Shown: piece by piece, positions 1 to 7,228 of the stretch
Layout of the letters: every line of letters begins with the position of its first letter
Position numbering within the stretch: position 1 is the first letter of the stretch
Source of the DNA: Dehalococcoidia bacterium
Lineage (GTDB): Bacteria; Chloroflexota; Dehalococcoidia; Lucifugimonadales; UBA1123
Direction: 5' to 3'
DNA: 64,000 bases
Assembly: GCA_021295915.1 (NCBI GenBank)
Contig: JAGWBK010000006.1
Coordinates: 37,614-101,613, forward strand
Translations under genes and position numbers: made by a program
The notes under the pieces: generated by a model
What the model saw: the letters and a program-made list of their open reading frames with translations, nothing else
Databases searched by the model: none
Told to the model about the DNA's origin: nothing

Positions 1-295
1 TCACGAAGAAGAACAGCGCCATCAGACCGTCGTTGATCCACTCTTCGATGCTTAGGTCCACTGCGAAGAGTGTGACGTCGATGTGCAGGTGGATCTCGAG
101 GATGTGATGGTATTCCTCGCGCCAGGGCGAGTTGGCCCACCCCAGGGCTACGACCGTGGCAATGAGAAGCACGATACCGCCGATTGACTCGGTGTACATG
201 TACTTCTGAACGGGCAGAATGATCGCACGCGAAACGTACGACCGGTCGGCCTGAGCCCGCAGGGTTCCCCTGCTACGAGGAGGGACGTGCGCCAT
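1..295 (-). CDS. nhaA: Na+/H+ antiporter NhaA, N-terminal part (runs off the window)
   Basis: Reading the minus strand from an ATG at 295 gives about 98 residues that continue past base 1. After a short basic N-terminus comes a first membrane helix containing YTESIGGIVLLIATVVALGW. A polar stretch follows (HILEIHLHID), then INDGLMALFFFV. This is the pattern of NhaA, where the start of TM1 and the NDGLMALFFFVVGLE segment are strongly conserved. NhaA exchanges external protons for internal sodium at the cytoplasmic membrane. The gene begins 9 bp after the stop of the ThDP enzyme, so it looks like the distal gene of the ten-gene operon. Only the N-terminus can be judged; the key aspartates lie outside the window. 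Confidence 0.88.
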   Translation of the reverse strand, partial: MAHVPPRSRGTLRAQADRSYVSRAIILPVQKYMYTESIGGIVLLIATVVALGWANSPWREEYHHILEIHLHIDVTLFAVDLSIEEWINDGLMALFFFV

Positions 296-304
296 GGACG
301 GTCG

Positions 305-1924
305 CTACTCCACGATCTGGAACGGGGGCATCATGTTCGGGATCACGACTTCAAGCAACACTGGCGCGTCAGCATTCAAGGCGACCTCAAGCATTTCGCC
401 AAACCCCTCGGGGTCTGTGCTCATCCCGACGGCACCAAACGACTGCGCCAGTTGCACGAAGTCGGGATTGTGAAGGTCCGTGCCAATGAAGTTGCCGCCG
501 TATCTGTGAGTCTGGTCCCACTCAGATGCGCCAAAAGCGTTGTTGTTGAACACTACGGCAACCGCGTTGATTCCATGCCTCATCGCCGAGGACAACTCCT
601 GCGGGCTGTACATGAACCCGCCGTCACCGCAGAGCGCTATGACTTTCCTGTCAGGGCGACCCACCTGTGCGCCGAGGGCAGTCGGAAAGGCATATCCAAG
701 CGTGCCAAAATACCCGGACGTAATGTAGGTCTGAGGCTCACGAACCTCGAAGAAGACGTTGCTCCAGTAACCAATGTTGGTCACGCCGCTGACGACTATG
801 GCATCGTCAGGCAGCGCGGCGCGCATGTCCTCGATAATCTGCGCCTGAGGCGGAACCAGCGCCCTCATCCTGGATGCAAAGTCTGATCGGTACCCAGCGA
901 TCCTGTCGGCATCAGAAGGCCTCGGCTGGGAAGTTTCTCTGAGTTGGTCGAGCAGTTGTGCTGAGGCGGTCTTCGCGTCCGCCACGATGCCCAGCTCAGT
1001 CGGGAGATTGCGTCCGATTTCATCTGGGTCTATGTCGATGTGGATGATCCTCGGCATATCCCCGTCCGGCAACTCTCTGAAGAGCAGCCTCGTGCCGATC
1101 GCGAGGAGCACATCAGAATCGGGGAAAACAACGTCCGCAGGTCCAACACTCGCGTAGTTGGTGCCGACATAGAACGGGCTGCTTTCAGGGACGACGCCCT
1201 TGGAATCCTGTGTCCCCATCAGAGGAGCCTGGAGAAAATCAGCAATTTGCAGGGCCTCGTCACCGGCGCCAGAGATGCGGGCTCCTCCTCCAACCAATAT
1301 GGCGGGGCGCTCGGCAGAGGCCAGGATGTCGGCGGCCTGTGCGATTTCATCTACCCCTGCCGCTTGAGGTGGGTACTCCTCTGCTGGAATCGTCTCTGCC
1401 TCGCCTGTTGCCGCAAGAGTGTCCGGAGGAATCTCCAACTCGACGGGTCTGGGCCTGCCAGTTCTTAGTTGCTTGAACGCCTCGTGAACGGCTCCTGGGA
1501 CATCCTCGACTCGGGTCACTCGATGGACCCACTTCGTCAAGGGGCGGAACACGTCGAGCTGGTCTTCGACCTCATGAAGCTGGCCCTCGCGCCTGCCCAA
1601 CGACTGGCTATCTATCTGGCCGGAGATAAGCAATACCGGCGTGGACGTTGCATACGCAGTACCGAGTCCAGAGCCAGCGTTGATCGCGCCCGGTCCTGGA
1701 ACCGCCATGGCCACGCCGACCTTCCCAGTCGCCTTGGCGTAGCCGTCTGCCATGTAGGTCGTAGCCTGCTCGTGCCTGACGTGAACGAGACGAATGTCAT
1801 CCTGGTACTCGTGGAAGGCGTCGAAGGCGGCCATGATCTGTACGCCGGGCAGAGCAAAGATGGTGTCGACTCCCTCGGCGATCAGCTGTCGCACAAGGGC
1901 CTGAGCGCCGGTGACTGTTGCCAT
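305..1924 (-). CDS. ThDP-dependent enzyme of the acetolactate synthase large-subunit family
   Basis: A 539-residue protein with the three-domain layout of the acetolactate synthase/benzoylformate decarboxylase superfamily. The N-terminal pyrimidine-binding domain has the activating glutamate in VRHEQATTYMADGYA (E52). A central domain follows, and the C-terminal domain has the ThDP/Mg motif GDGGF at about 433 ending in NNN some 27 residues later. The start is an ATG preceded by GGGAGG. It lies 12 bp after the nitrile-hydratase-like alpha subunit and 9 bp before nhaA, inside a catabolic operon and with no ilvN-like regulatory subunit. A dedicated catabolic lyase or carboligase is therefore more likely than branched-chain amino-acid synthesis. 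The substrate cannot be told from sequence; oxalyl-CoA decarboxylase-, benzoylformate decarboxylase- or sulfoacetaldehyde acetyltransferase-like roles remain open. Confidence 0.85.
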   Translation of the reverse strand: MATVTGAQALVRQLIAEGVDTIFALPGVQIMAAFDAFHEYQDDIRLVHVRHEQATTYMADGYAKATGKVGVAMAVPGPGAINAGSGLGTAYATSTPVLLISGQIDSQSLGRREGQLHEVEDQLDVFRPLTKWVHRVTRVEDVPGAVHEAFKQLRTGRPRPVELEIPPDTLAATGEAETIPAEEYPPQAAGVDEIAQAADILASAERPAILVGGGARISGAGDEALQIADFLQAPLMGTQDSKGVVPESSPFYVGTNYASVGPADVVFPDSDVLLAIGTRLLFRELPDGDMPRIIHIDIDPDEIGRNLPTELGIVADAKTASAQLLDQLRETSQPRPSDADRIAGYRSDFASRMRALVPPQAQIIEDMRAALPDDAIVVSGVTNIGYWSNVFFEVREPQTYITSGYFGTLGYAFPTALGAQVGRPDRKVIALCGDGGFMYSPQELSSAMRHGINAVAVVFNNNAFGASEWDQTHRYGGNFIGTDLHNPDFVQLAQSFGAVGMSTDPEGFGEMLEVALNADAPVLLEVVIPNMMPPFQIVE

Positions 1925-1936
1925 TTGTGAGCCTCC

Positions 1937-2590
1937 CTAGTCGGCCTCTACGGGCATTGCCGCTTCCGGTCGCAGAGCTTCGGACACTCCTATCATGCTA
2001 TCCCGTGTTACCAGTTCCACCAACTCATCCTCGGTCATGGCGTCGGTGCCCTCGGGACGGCGGGGAAGAACCAGGTAACGAAGGTCGGCGGTGCTGTCGA
2101 CCACGCGGACCTGCACATCATCGTTCACTTCCAGCCCGAATTCGCTCATGACAGCGCGCGGTTCGACAACCACTCTCTGCCTGTATGCGAAGCTCTTGTA
2201 CCAGTCCGGCGGCGGCCCAAGCAGGGAGGTCGGATAGCATGAACACAGGGTACAGACGACCAGGTGATGAACGTCTTCGGTGTTTTCCAACGCCGCGAGT
2301 TCGGCATCGTGAGTCAACGAGTAACCCATTTCGCCAACCGCCGAGCGAGCGTCGGCAAGAAGCCTGGACTTGAACTCGGGGTCGACCCAAGTTCTCGCTA
2401 CTACTTTCGCGCCGTCCAGTGGCGATCTCGAACGCACGCGATTAACCTGTTCTTCAACTTCTCCGGCAGCGAGTACGCCCTTTTCTACGAGCAATTCATG
2501 GATCGCGATCGCCCGCTTTGCGCGGAAGCTTATTGACGTGTCAGGTTGTATTCCCTCGTGTTCACTTTCATCGTGATGGTCGTCGCTCAT
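1937..2590 (-). CDS. Cobalt-type nitrile hydratase alpha / thiocyanate hydrolase gamma-like subunit
   Basis: A 217-residue metal-binding subunit. The signature V-C-T-L-C-S-C-Y-P lies at residues 112-120. C113, C116 and C118 are the expected ligands, the last two normally oxidised to sulfinic and sulfenic forms. Threonine after the first cysteine marks the cobalt-type rather than the iron-type site. The N-terminus has the helix typical of the family (AIHELLVEKGVL). The ATG at 2590 was chosen because an in-frame extension upstream overlaps the neighbouring gene and is not family-like. Its stop is 12 bp before the ThDP gene. In the family it catalyses hydration of a nitrile to an amide, or of thiocyanate to carbonyl sulfide and ammonia; the split beta genes next to it make either possible. 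Confidence 0.9.
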   Translation of the reverse strand: MSDDHHDESEHEGIQPDTSISFRAKRAIAIHELLVEKGVLAAGEVEEQVNRVRSRSPLDGAKVVARTWVDPEFKSRLLADARSAVGEMGYSLTHDAELAALENTEDVHHLVVCTLCSCYPTSLLGPPPDWYKSFAYRQRVVVEPRAVMSEFGLEVNDDVQVRVVDSTADLRYLVLPRRPEGTDAMTEDELVELVTRDSMIGVSEALRPEAAMPVEAD

Positions 2591-2591
2591 G

Positions 2592-2903
2592 CTATCCCCT
2601 CGGCTCCAGCCACTGCTCGTAGACATCCACAAGCAGCAGGTCTTTGCTGCCTTCATGATACCGCTCGCCCCACACCACGTCGGGGTCGAACTCGACCTGG
2701 TAGAGCAGGCGCTTAGGTACTCCATCGCCACCGTGAGCCCGCGACTCCGGGTTGAAAAAGGGGCCGCTGATTGCCCTGACGACCCCGGGCTTGCCCTTGA
2801 TGAACCAAGGGGTGCGATGGTGATGGTCGACTTGGTCTGACCTGATTGTAACCAGGTCGCCCACATCGAACTGACCCGGTTCGGCTGAAAAGACTACTCC
2901 CAT
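2592..2903 (-). CDS. Nitrile hydratase beta, C-terminal half as a separate subunit (thiocyanate hydrolase alpha-like)
   Basis: A 103-residue protein that matches only the SH3-like C-terminal barrel of nitrile hydratase beta. It has FDVGDLVTIRS at the start, then HHHRTPWFIKGKPGVVRAI, then LYQVEFDPDVVWGE and a final LLVDVYEQWLEP. This is the arrangement in three-subunit enzymes such as thiocyanate hydrolase, where the beta chain is split into two genes. The start codon overlaps the end of the N-terminal-half gene by 10 bp and the stop sits 1 bp before the alpha-type gene, so the three are almost certainly co-translated. The conserved Arg-rich segment near residues 28-32 is the one that contacts the metal claw in the family. 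Confidence 0.87.
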   Translation of the reverse strand: MGVVFSAEPGQFDVGDLVTIRSDQVDHHHRTPWFIKGKPGVVRAISGPFFNPESRAHGGDGVPKRLLYQVEFDPDVVWGERYHEGSKDLLLVDVYEQWLEPRG

Positions 2904-3208
2904 CGTTCGTCAACTTGTTCTACGCGAGAGTCTATTTCGCCTGTGGTCAGTATTCCCTTTTCCACTAGCAGCGTCTCCAGCGACGCCGACCAGCGCTCGT
3001 AGTATGTGGATTCCTTGTATTCGTCTGGAGCCATCGACTCGATGCCCCGTCTCAATTCATCCACATTCATCAGGTCGTGGTTACGGAGGGCGCCTATAAG
3101 AGCGTTGGTGAGGTGCTCCCAGTCTGCCCACTCGTGGGTGGACTGGTCGATGGGTTCTTCGCTGGGTCGTCCGCCCATGTCGTGAGCGCTGGTCATGTCG
3201 CTACTCAT
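2894..3208 (-). CDS. Nitrile hydratase beta, N-terminal half as a separate subunit (thiocyanate hydrolase beta-like)
   Basis: A 104-residue protein corresponding to the helical N-terminal domain of nitrile hydratase beta. It starts with AHDMGGRPSEEP, the usual beta-subunit opening. It continues with WEHLTNALIGALR and ends with YYERWSASLETLLVEKGILT; the arginine of YYERW is the one that hydrogen-bonds the oxidised cysteines of the alpha subunit. It overlaps the cupin stop by 8 bp and the next subunit gene by 10 bp. A second ATG at 3196, directly before the AHDMGG motif, is an equally possible start. In ordinary nitrile hydratases this domain and the C-terminal barrel form one chain of about 220 residues; here they are separate. 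Confidence 0.87.
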   Translation of the reverse strand: MSSDMTSAHDMGGRPSEEPIDQSTHEWADWEHLTNALIGALRNHDLMNVDELRRGIESMAPDEYKESTYYERWSASLETLLVEKGILTTGEIDSRVEQVDERWE

Positions 3209-3518
3209 GCCCGACTGAGCTCAACGGGTTGACGGTCACGCGACTGAGCGTGACGTCCCCGGTGTTCCTGAACTGGTGCTCCCGGTCCGGTGGGACGAGC
3301 ACGGCGTCTCCGGCCTTTATCGGGAATTCCTCTCCCTCGACCCACAGCACGCCTTCGCCCTCGACGATGTATGCCTGGTGCTCCCAGGGGTGAATGTGTT
3401 GGGCGCTGGTGCCTCCGGGAGGGTGCTGCACCCACAGCATTACGTAGTTGGGTACGCCGTCGTTGGGTCCGAGCACCGGGTTAGAGGCGCCATCAACGTT
3501 TTTGATTACGGGGTCCAT
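3201..3518 (-). CDS. Small single-domain cupin
   Basis: A 105-residue cupin. Motif 1 is HIHPWEHQAYIVEGEG with metal-ligand histidines and a glutamate or glutamine at the usual spacing. Motif 2 is the PPDREHQFRNTG segment with the last histidine. The ATG at 3518 follows AGGAG by 6-7 bp and excludes an unlike N-terminal extension. It overlaps the following nitrile-hydratase-like gene, which puts it firmly in the same operon. Standalone cupins of this type may be isomerases, dioxygenases or ligand-binding accessories; nothing in the sequence fixes the reaction. A second, unrelated cupin of similar size is found at 40.2-40.5 kb. Confidence 0.85.
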   Translation of the reverse strand: MDPVIKNVDGASNPVLGPNDGVPNYVMLWVQHPPGGTSAQHIHPWEHQAYIVEGEGVLWVEGEEFPIKAGDAVLVPPDREHQFRNTGDVTLSRVTVNPLSSVGHE

Positions 3519-3532
3519 CTGTTCTCCTGTTA

Positions 3533-4516
3533 CTAGTCCTGAATGTCGTAGTCCTGGGCAACTGCCATGGGGGCGTCGCCGTTCCAGACTCCCAGCATGT
3601 TTTCGTATGCGAATTCTGCTCTCCTGAACCACGTGTCCCAGGTCGTGCCTGCAGAGTGAGGCGTGACGACGACGTTGTCCATGGAAAGCAGCGGATTCTC
3701 CGGATCGATTGGCTCCTTCTCAAATACGTCAAGACCCGCGGCCGCGATTCGGCCCTCCCGCAGCGCGTCGATGAGCGCAGATTCGTCCACCACAGGCCCG
3801 CGGCTGGTGTTGACGAACACCGCGGTCGGCTTCATCAGCCCGATTAGCTCCCGGCTGACGATATGCCGCGTCACCGGAGTGAGAGGCGTGTGTACCGAGA
3901 TTATGTCCGAGGTCTCGAACAACTCCTCCATACCTACCCGCGTGACGCAGAGCTCGGCCTCTAGTTCAGGCACCAGTGGGAACAGGTCGTGGTACTGGAC
4001 CCTCGACTCGAATCCCTGCACACGCTTCGCGACCTGTCGCCCGATGTTGCCCAGTCCAAGGACCCCAACCAGCTTGTCCGCCATCTCAAACGTGTTGAGC
4101 CCGGTGATTGGCTGACCCCAGCGACCCTCGCGGGTCGACTTCTCGGCCGCCATCAGCTGCTTGTACACCGCCAGCATGAGCAGCACCGCGTGGTCTGCCA
4201 CGGCTCTCGAGTTCGCGCCACCGTTGTTGCAGCAGGGCACTTCGAGATCGCGCATAAGTCGCAGGTTCATGCTGTCGTATCCAGCAGACAAGACCTGCAC
4301 AATTCGCACGCCAGTTGCCGCCCTCAGCGCATCGTCGTCAAGGCGGGCGCGATAGACCATGATGAAGTCGGCATCGGCAACGACGCGTTTCTGGTCTTCA
4401 AGCGGAGCGTCCCGATAGACGACCTCGGTGGTCCAGCCCTCGGGGTTGTACCCGAGCACCACATCCACCACTTCTTCCGGCAGTCCGGTAATAAACGCTA
4501 CTTTGGGAGACGACAT
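3533..4516 (-). CDS. D-isomer-specific 2-hydroxyacid dehydrogenase
   Basis: A 327-residue NAD(P)-dependent dehydrogenase. The Rossmann motif GVLGLGNIGRQ is central. The catalytic arginine is in NTSRGPVVDE, the glutamate in the FEKEP segment and the proton-donor histidine in VTPHSAG, so the R-E-H triad is complete. The family reduces 2-keto acids to D-2-hydroxyacids or the reverse (phosphoglycerate, hydroxypyruvate/glyoxylate, formate). The ATG at 4516 is preferred to one 12 bp upstream because GGAG lies about 10 bp ahead of it. It sits 14 bp before the cupin and 28 bp after the RraA-like gene, so hydroxy- or keto-acids are probable intermediates of the operon's pathway. Confidence 0.88.
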   Translation of the reverse strand: MSSPKVAFITGLPEEVVDVVLGYNPEGWTTEVVYRDAPLEDQKRVVADADFIMVYRARLDDDALRAATGVRIVQVLSAGYDSMNLRLMRDLEVPCCNNGGANSRAVADHAVLLMLAVYKQLMAAEKSTREGRWGQPITGLNTFEMADKLVGVLGLGNIGRQVAKRVQGFESRVQYHDLFPLVPELEAELCVTRVGMEELFETSDIISVHTPLTPVTRHIVSRELIGLMKPTAVFVNTSRGPVVDESALIDALREGRIAAAGLDVFEKEPIDPENPLLSMDNVVVTPHSAGTTWDTWFRRAEFAYENMLGVWNGDAPMAVAQDYDIQD

Positions 4517-4544
4517 AGCTGGCTCCATAAACTCTGTCAGTCTT

Positions 4545-5240
4545 CTAGTAGCGCTGGGCCAGCATATCCTTGAGGCCCTCCACTGTGAAGTCGGCGGAGT
4601 TCGCGTAACCGATCATCTCCTGCTCGTTATCCTCCACACGCTTGACTGCGCCGGGAATCTCAGCCGCGATGTCGCGAGGAATCTTTATGACGCCGTGCTG
4701 GTCGCCCTGGATGATGTCGCCGGAATTTACTTCGAGCCCGCCGATTTTCACCGGGACGCCCACATCAGTGATGTGGACATAGGCGTGAGACACGAGCACG
4801 CAAGAGGCGAAGGCGAAGAATCCGACTTCCTGCATCTCGTCGAGATCGCGAACGCCACCGTTGGTGACTGTGCCAACGGCACCAAGCGCCCTGTGCAGAT
4901 TCGCCTGCACTTCTCCCCAGAACGAACCGATGGGGTTCGGGTAATCGAGGTCTTCGAGAACCAGCACCCGTGGGCCCGGCACCTTCATGATCTCGTCAAC
5001 CCACTCGGTCCTGGATACGTTCATATGACCTGACGGAGGCGCATCGGCGACGATCTTGGCCGTAACTGCGTAGCCAATCATGTGACCCATGTTAGGGAAG
5101 ATACTCTTGATCTCGGGTCCCATGAAGCCCACGTTTCTAGGCTGCACGTTGAACGTCTCGATCGCGTTGGCGATCGAGCATGAAGGAATTGCTCTAAGAG
5201 TCTCCAGAAGTTCGGAATCGATTGGTGTGATATCGGACAC
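4545..5240 (-). CDS. RraA-like / HMG-CHA aldolase family protein
   Basis: A 231-residue protein of the family that includes 4-hydroxy-4-methyl-2-oxoglutarate/4-carboxy-4-hydroxy-2-oxoadipate aldolase and the RNase E regulator RraA. The diagnostic segment is VTNGGVRDLDEM, with the conserved Arg and Asp that bind substrate and metal in the aldolases. GDIIQGDQHGVIKIP follows, the conserved D-x-x-G-V strand. The start is a GTG after AAGGAG. In this catabolic operon, beside a hydroxyacid dehydrogenase, an aldolase or oxaloacetate-decarboxylase-like role is more plausible than RNA-turnover control. The substrate is unknown. Confidence 0.85.
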   Translation of the reverse strand: MSDITPIDSELLETLRAIPSCSIANAIETFNVQPRNVGFMGPEIKSIFPNMGHMIGYAVTAKIVADAPPSGHMNVSRTEWVDEIMKVPGPRVLVLEDLDYPNPIGSFWGEVQANLHRALGAVGTVTNGGVRDLDEMQEVGFFAFASCVLVSHAYVHITDVGVPVKIGGLEVNSGDIIQGDQHGVIKIPRDIAAEIPGAVKRVEDNEQEMIGYANSADFTVEGLKDMLAQRY

Positions 5241-5258
5241 AGATAGCTCCTTTGTAAA

Positions 5259-5693
5259 TTAGCCTTCCACGATTTCAAAACTGCTGCTTACTCGGGTCAC
5301 ACCACCTATGGTGGCCCCGATTGAGCAGTACCTGTTCTCAGAAAGATCGATTGCACGCTCCACAAGGCGCGGGTTCAGGTCGGCACCTCGGATTGTGTAG
5401 TGAATGGAGACATCCTCCCATGCCCAAGGGGGATCGGGATTCTGGCGCCCGTTCACGGTTATCTCCAAGCCATTCACCTGCTGGCGCTGCCTGCTGAGGA
5501 TGTTGACGACGTCAATGCCGCTGCAACCCGCAAGAGCCGTGAGAAGCATGTCCCCAGGCATGAAGCCCTCGAACGAGTCGCCCTCCGACTGGGGAGCGTC
5601 GAGAGTGACGGTGTGACCGTGGGAGTCCCTGGAGTCGAACCTGAATCCGTTGTGCCAGGACAGACTGACACTGCTGCTGGGCCTGTCGTCCAA
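5259..5693 (-). CDS. OsmC/Ohr family protein
   Basis: A 144-residue OsmC-like protein. It shows the family landmarks FMPGDMLLTALAGCSGIDVV with the first redox cysteine, and ENRYCSIGATIGG with the second. The family reduces organic hydroperoxides or acts as a thiol-dependent accessory in catabolic operons. The start is taken as TTG at 5693, because a perfect AGGAGG lies 6 bp upstream and overlaps the stop of the preceding gene; no ATG is available without running into that gene. It is 18 bp upstream of the RraA-like gene. Confidence 0.85.
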   Translation of the reverse strand: MDDRPSSSVSLSWHNGFRFDSRDSHGHTVTLDAPQSEGDSFEGFMPGDMLLTALAGCSGIDVVNILSRQRQQVNGLEITVNGRQNPDPPWAWEDVSIHYTIRGADLNPRLVERAIDLSENRYCSIGATIGGVTRVSSSFEIVEG

Positions 5694-5703
5694 GCTGGGC
5701 CTC

Positions 5704-6024
5704 CTACTCGGGCATCCCGGCGTCGATCCAGCGGGATATCTCATCGATCTCTTCCCCCTTTATGAAGGGGCCGCCCATCGGCATTCTGGGGATAGACCCA
5801 AAGCCCTTACGCAAGGAGACTATCAGAGCCGTCTCCTCAGCCGGTGTTCCCGGTTCGATGAACTTCATGCCCATCGCCTCGTCGTTGGCGAGATCGGCTG
5901 GAGTTGCCCACTCGTAATCGTGGATGCCAGGAAGGCCCTTCCGGCCCTCTTTACGCTCCCACCGGCCCATAATGTCATGCAGAAGCTGCTGAACCCGGGG
6001 CCAACTTGGAATTTCGTTGCTCAT
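5704..6024 (-). CDS. 106-aa protein resembling the end of a cytochrome c domain but without heme motif
   Basis: First gene of the minus-strand operon. The ATG at 6024 follows a GGGG sequence; an in-frame extension further upstream is not gene-like. The C-terminus IPRMPMGGPFIKGEEIDEIS followed by RWIDAGMPE looks like the last part of class I cytochrome c domains, where a methionine ligand precedes a terminal helix with WIDAG. There is no cysteine at all, so no CxxCH heme site, and no signal peptide. I do not recognise the family. It could be a cytosolic derivative of that fold or only resemble it. Confidence 0.7.
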   Translation of the reverse strand: MSNEIPSWPRVQQLLHDIMGRWERKEGRKGLPGIHDYEWATPADLANDEAMGMKFIEPGTPAEETALIVSLRKGFGSIPRMPMGGPFIKGEEIDEISRWIDAGMPE

Positions 6025-6078
6025 AGTCCCCGCTGACCGTGTTGATTCGGCCGTCGCTAAACCTGCGAAAGCATACGA

Positions 6079-6107
6079 ATGGTAGCTAGAGGAGGTTAGG
6101 CAGTCAA
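6079..6107 (-). promoter_or_regulatory. Candidate sigma-70 promoter of the ten-gene operon
   Basis: On the minus strand TTGACT (6102-6107) and TACCAT (6079-6084) are separated by 17 bp, and the ATG of the first operon gene is about 55 bp downstream. The match to consensus is 5/6 and 4/6. This is a pattern match only. Confidence 0.4.
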
Positions 6108-6127
6108 TCCCCGCAATGCGCCTATAC

Positions 6128-6156
6128 TTGACCGGCAACATAGTACGGATTAACCT
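6128..6156 (+). promoter_or_regulatory. Candidate weak promoter of the beta-hydroxyacid dehydrogenase gene
   Basis: TTGACC (6128-6133) and TAACCT (6151-6156) are spaced by 17 bp, 65 bp before the gene at 6222. The -35 is good and the -10 poor. It is divergent from the operon promoter at 6079-6107, so the 197-bp intergenic region would serve both directions. Confidence 0.3.
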
Positions 6157-6221
6157 TTCACGCAGTCACAAGTGACTTATCACAATGCAACCTCAACTCG
6201 ATCTGATAGAAGGAGATCAAC

Positions 6222-7118
6222 ATGCCAAGCGGCGACGTGGGATTCATCGGACTGGGCATCATGGGCAGGCCCATGGCCCGCAATCTTATGAAGGCCGGAT
6301 ACTCACTTACGGTCTACGACGTTGTCGGCTCGGCAATTGAGGAGATAGTCAGCGACGGCGCCAAGCCCGCATCATCATCGGCTGAAGTTGCCGCGTCTGC
6401 TCCGACCGTCATAACAATGGTCCCAGACTCGGCTGACTCCGAGGCGGCAATCCTGGGTCCCAATGGCGTTCTCGAAGGCACCTCCGAGGGTTCAGTAGTC
6501 ATTGACATGAGCTCAATCGCGCCCGCGAGCTCCCAGAAGATCGCAGCCGCCTGCGAGGCGCAGGGCGTTGATTTTCTTGATGCCCCAGTATCCGGTGGTG
6601 AGCCTGGAGCGATTTCAGCTACGCTCGCGATCATGGTCGGCGGCAAGCAGGAAGTGTTCGATGCACACATGGGGCTGCTCGAAGCAGTCGGATCGAGCAT
6701 CGTCCTCTGCGGAGACTACGGAGCCGGCAACACCACCAAGCTCGCAAACCAGATCATCGTTGCGGCGAACATCGAGGCCGTCGGTGAGGCGCTCACCCTG
6801 GCCAAGAAGGCGGGACTCAACCCATCGACAGTGCTAGATGCGATCAAGGGCGGCCTGGCAGGTTCCACCGTGCTCAACGCGAAGGGACCCATGATGATCG
6901 AAGGTAACTTCGAGCCCGGATTCAGGATTGTCCTTCACAACAAGGACCTGAACAATGCCATCCAGACCGGCAGGGAGCTTGGCGTAGGACTGCCGGTGAC
7001 GTCACTCGTTCAGCAGATGATCGTCTCGCTAATGAATGAGGGCAAGGGCAACGCTGACCACTCGGCTATTGCCAACTTCATCGAGGACATGGCAGGGGTG
7101 AAGATCAGCGGCGACTAG
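6222..7118 (+). CDS. Beta-hydroxyacid dehydrogenase, tartronate semialdehyde reductase/3-hydroxyisobutyrate dehydrogenase family
   Basis: A 298-residue NAD(P)-dependent reductase. The nucleotide-binding motif GFIGLGIMGRPMA is at residues 7-19. The substrate-binding motif DAPVSGG is at 120-126, and the catalytic lysine in GNTTKLANQ is K173. Length and motif order are those of GarR/GlxR and 3-hydroxyisobutyrate dehydrogenase, which interconvert a 3-hydroxyacid and its semialdehyde. The start follows GAAGGAGATCAAC. The gene is divergent from the catabolic operon and could supply the next step for a hydroxyacid produced there, which is inference. It cannot be assigned to one substrate. Confidence 0.88.
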   Translation: MPSGDVGFIGLGIMGRPMARNLMKAGYSLTVYDVVGSAIEEIVSDGAKPASSSAEVAASAPTVITMVPDSADSEAAILGPNGVLEGTSEGSVVIDMSSIAPASSQKIAAACEAQGVDFLDAPVSGGEPGAISATLAIMVGGKQEVFDAHMGLLEAVGSSIVLCGDYGAGNTTKLANQIIVAANIEAVGEALTLAKKAGLNPSTVLDAIKGGLAGSTVLNAKGPMMIEGNFEPGFRIVLHNKDLNNAIQTGRELGVGLPVTSLVQQMIVSLMNEGKGNADHSAIANFIEDMAGVKISGD

Positions 7119-7185
7119 GGCTAGTGGCGTGAAGCGTCCAACAGTGCAGCAGATGTGTCCCAAAACTAGCGAGTGTTCACGTAGC

Positions 7186-7212
7186 TTGACATTTTGCTGC
7201 CTATGCTAAAAT
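7186..7212 (+). promoter_or_regulatory. Candidate extended -10 promoter of dgt
   Basis: A perfect TTGACA (7186-7191) is followed after 15 bp by TAAAAT (7207-7212), and the bases just before the -10 form TGC, an extended -10 element. Transcription would begin near 7219, leaving about 10 nt of leader before the TTG start at 7229. The short spacer is the weak point; the extended -10 compensates for it. Confidence 0.5.
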
Positions 7213-7228
7213 ACGGCATCTGGTCGAG

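Noticed and set aside
287-886. Plus-strand open frame of about 200 codons
   Set aside because: It lies opposite the ThDP enzyme and shows no family pattern; the minus-strand frame has complete ThDP motifs.
5259-5744. Longer OsmC start at 5744
   Set aside because: It would overlap the preceding gene; the TTG at 5693 with AGGAGG is much better.
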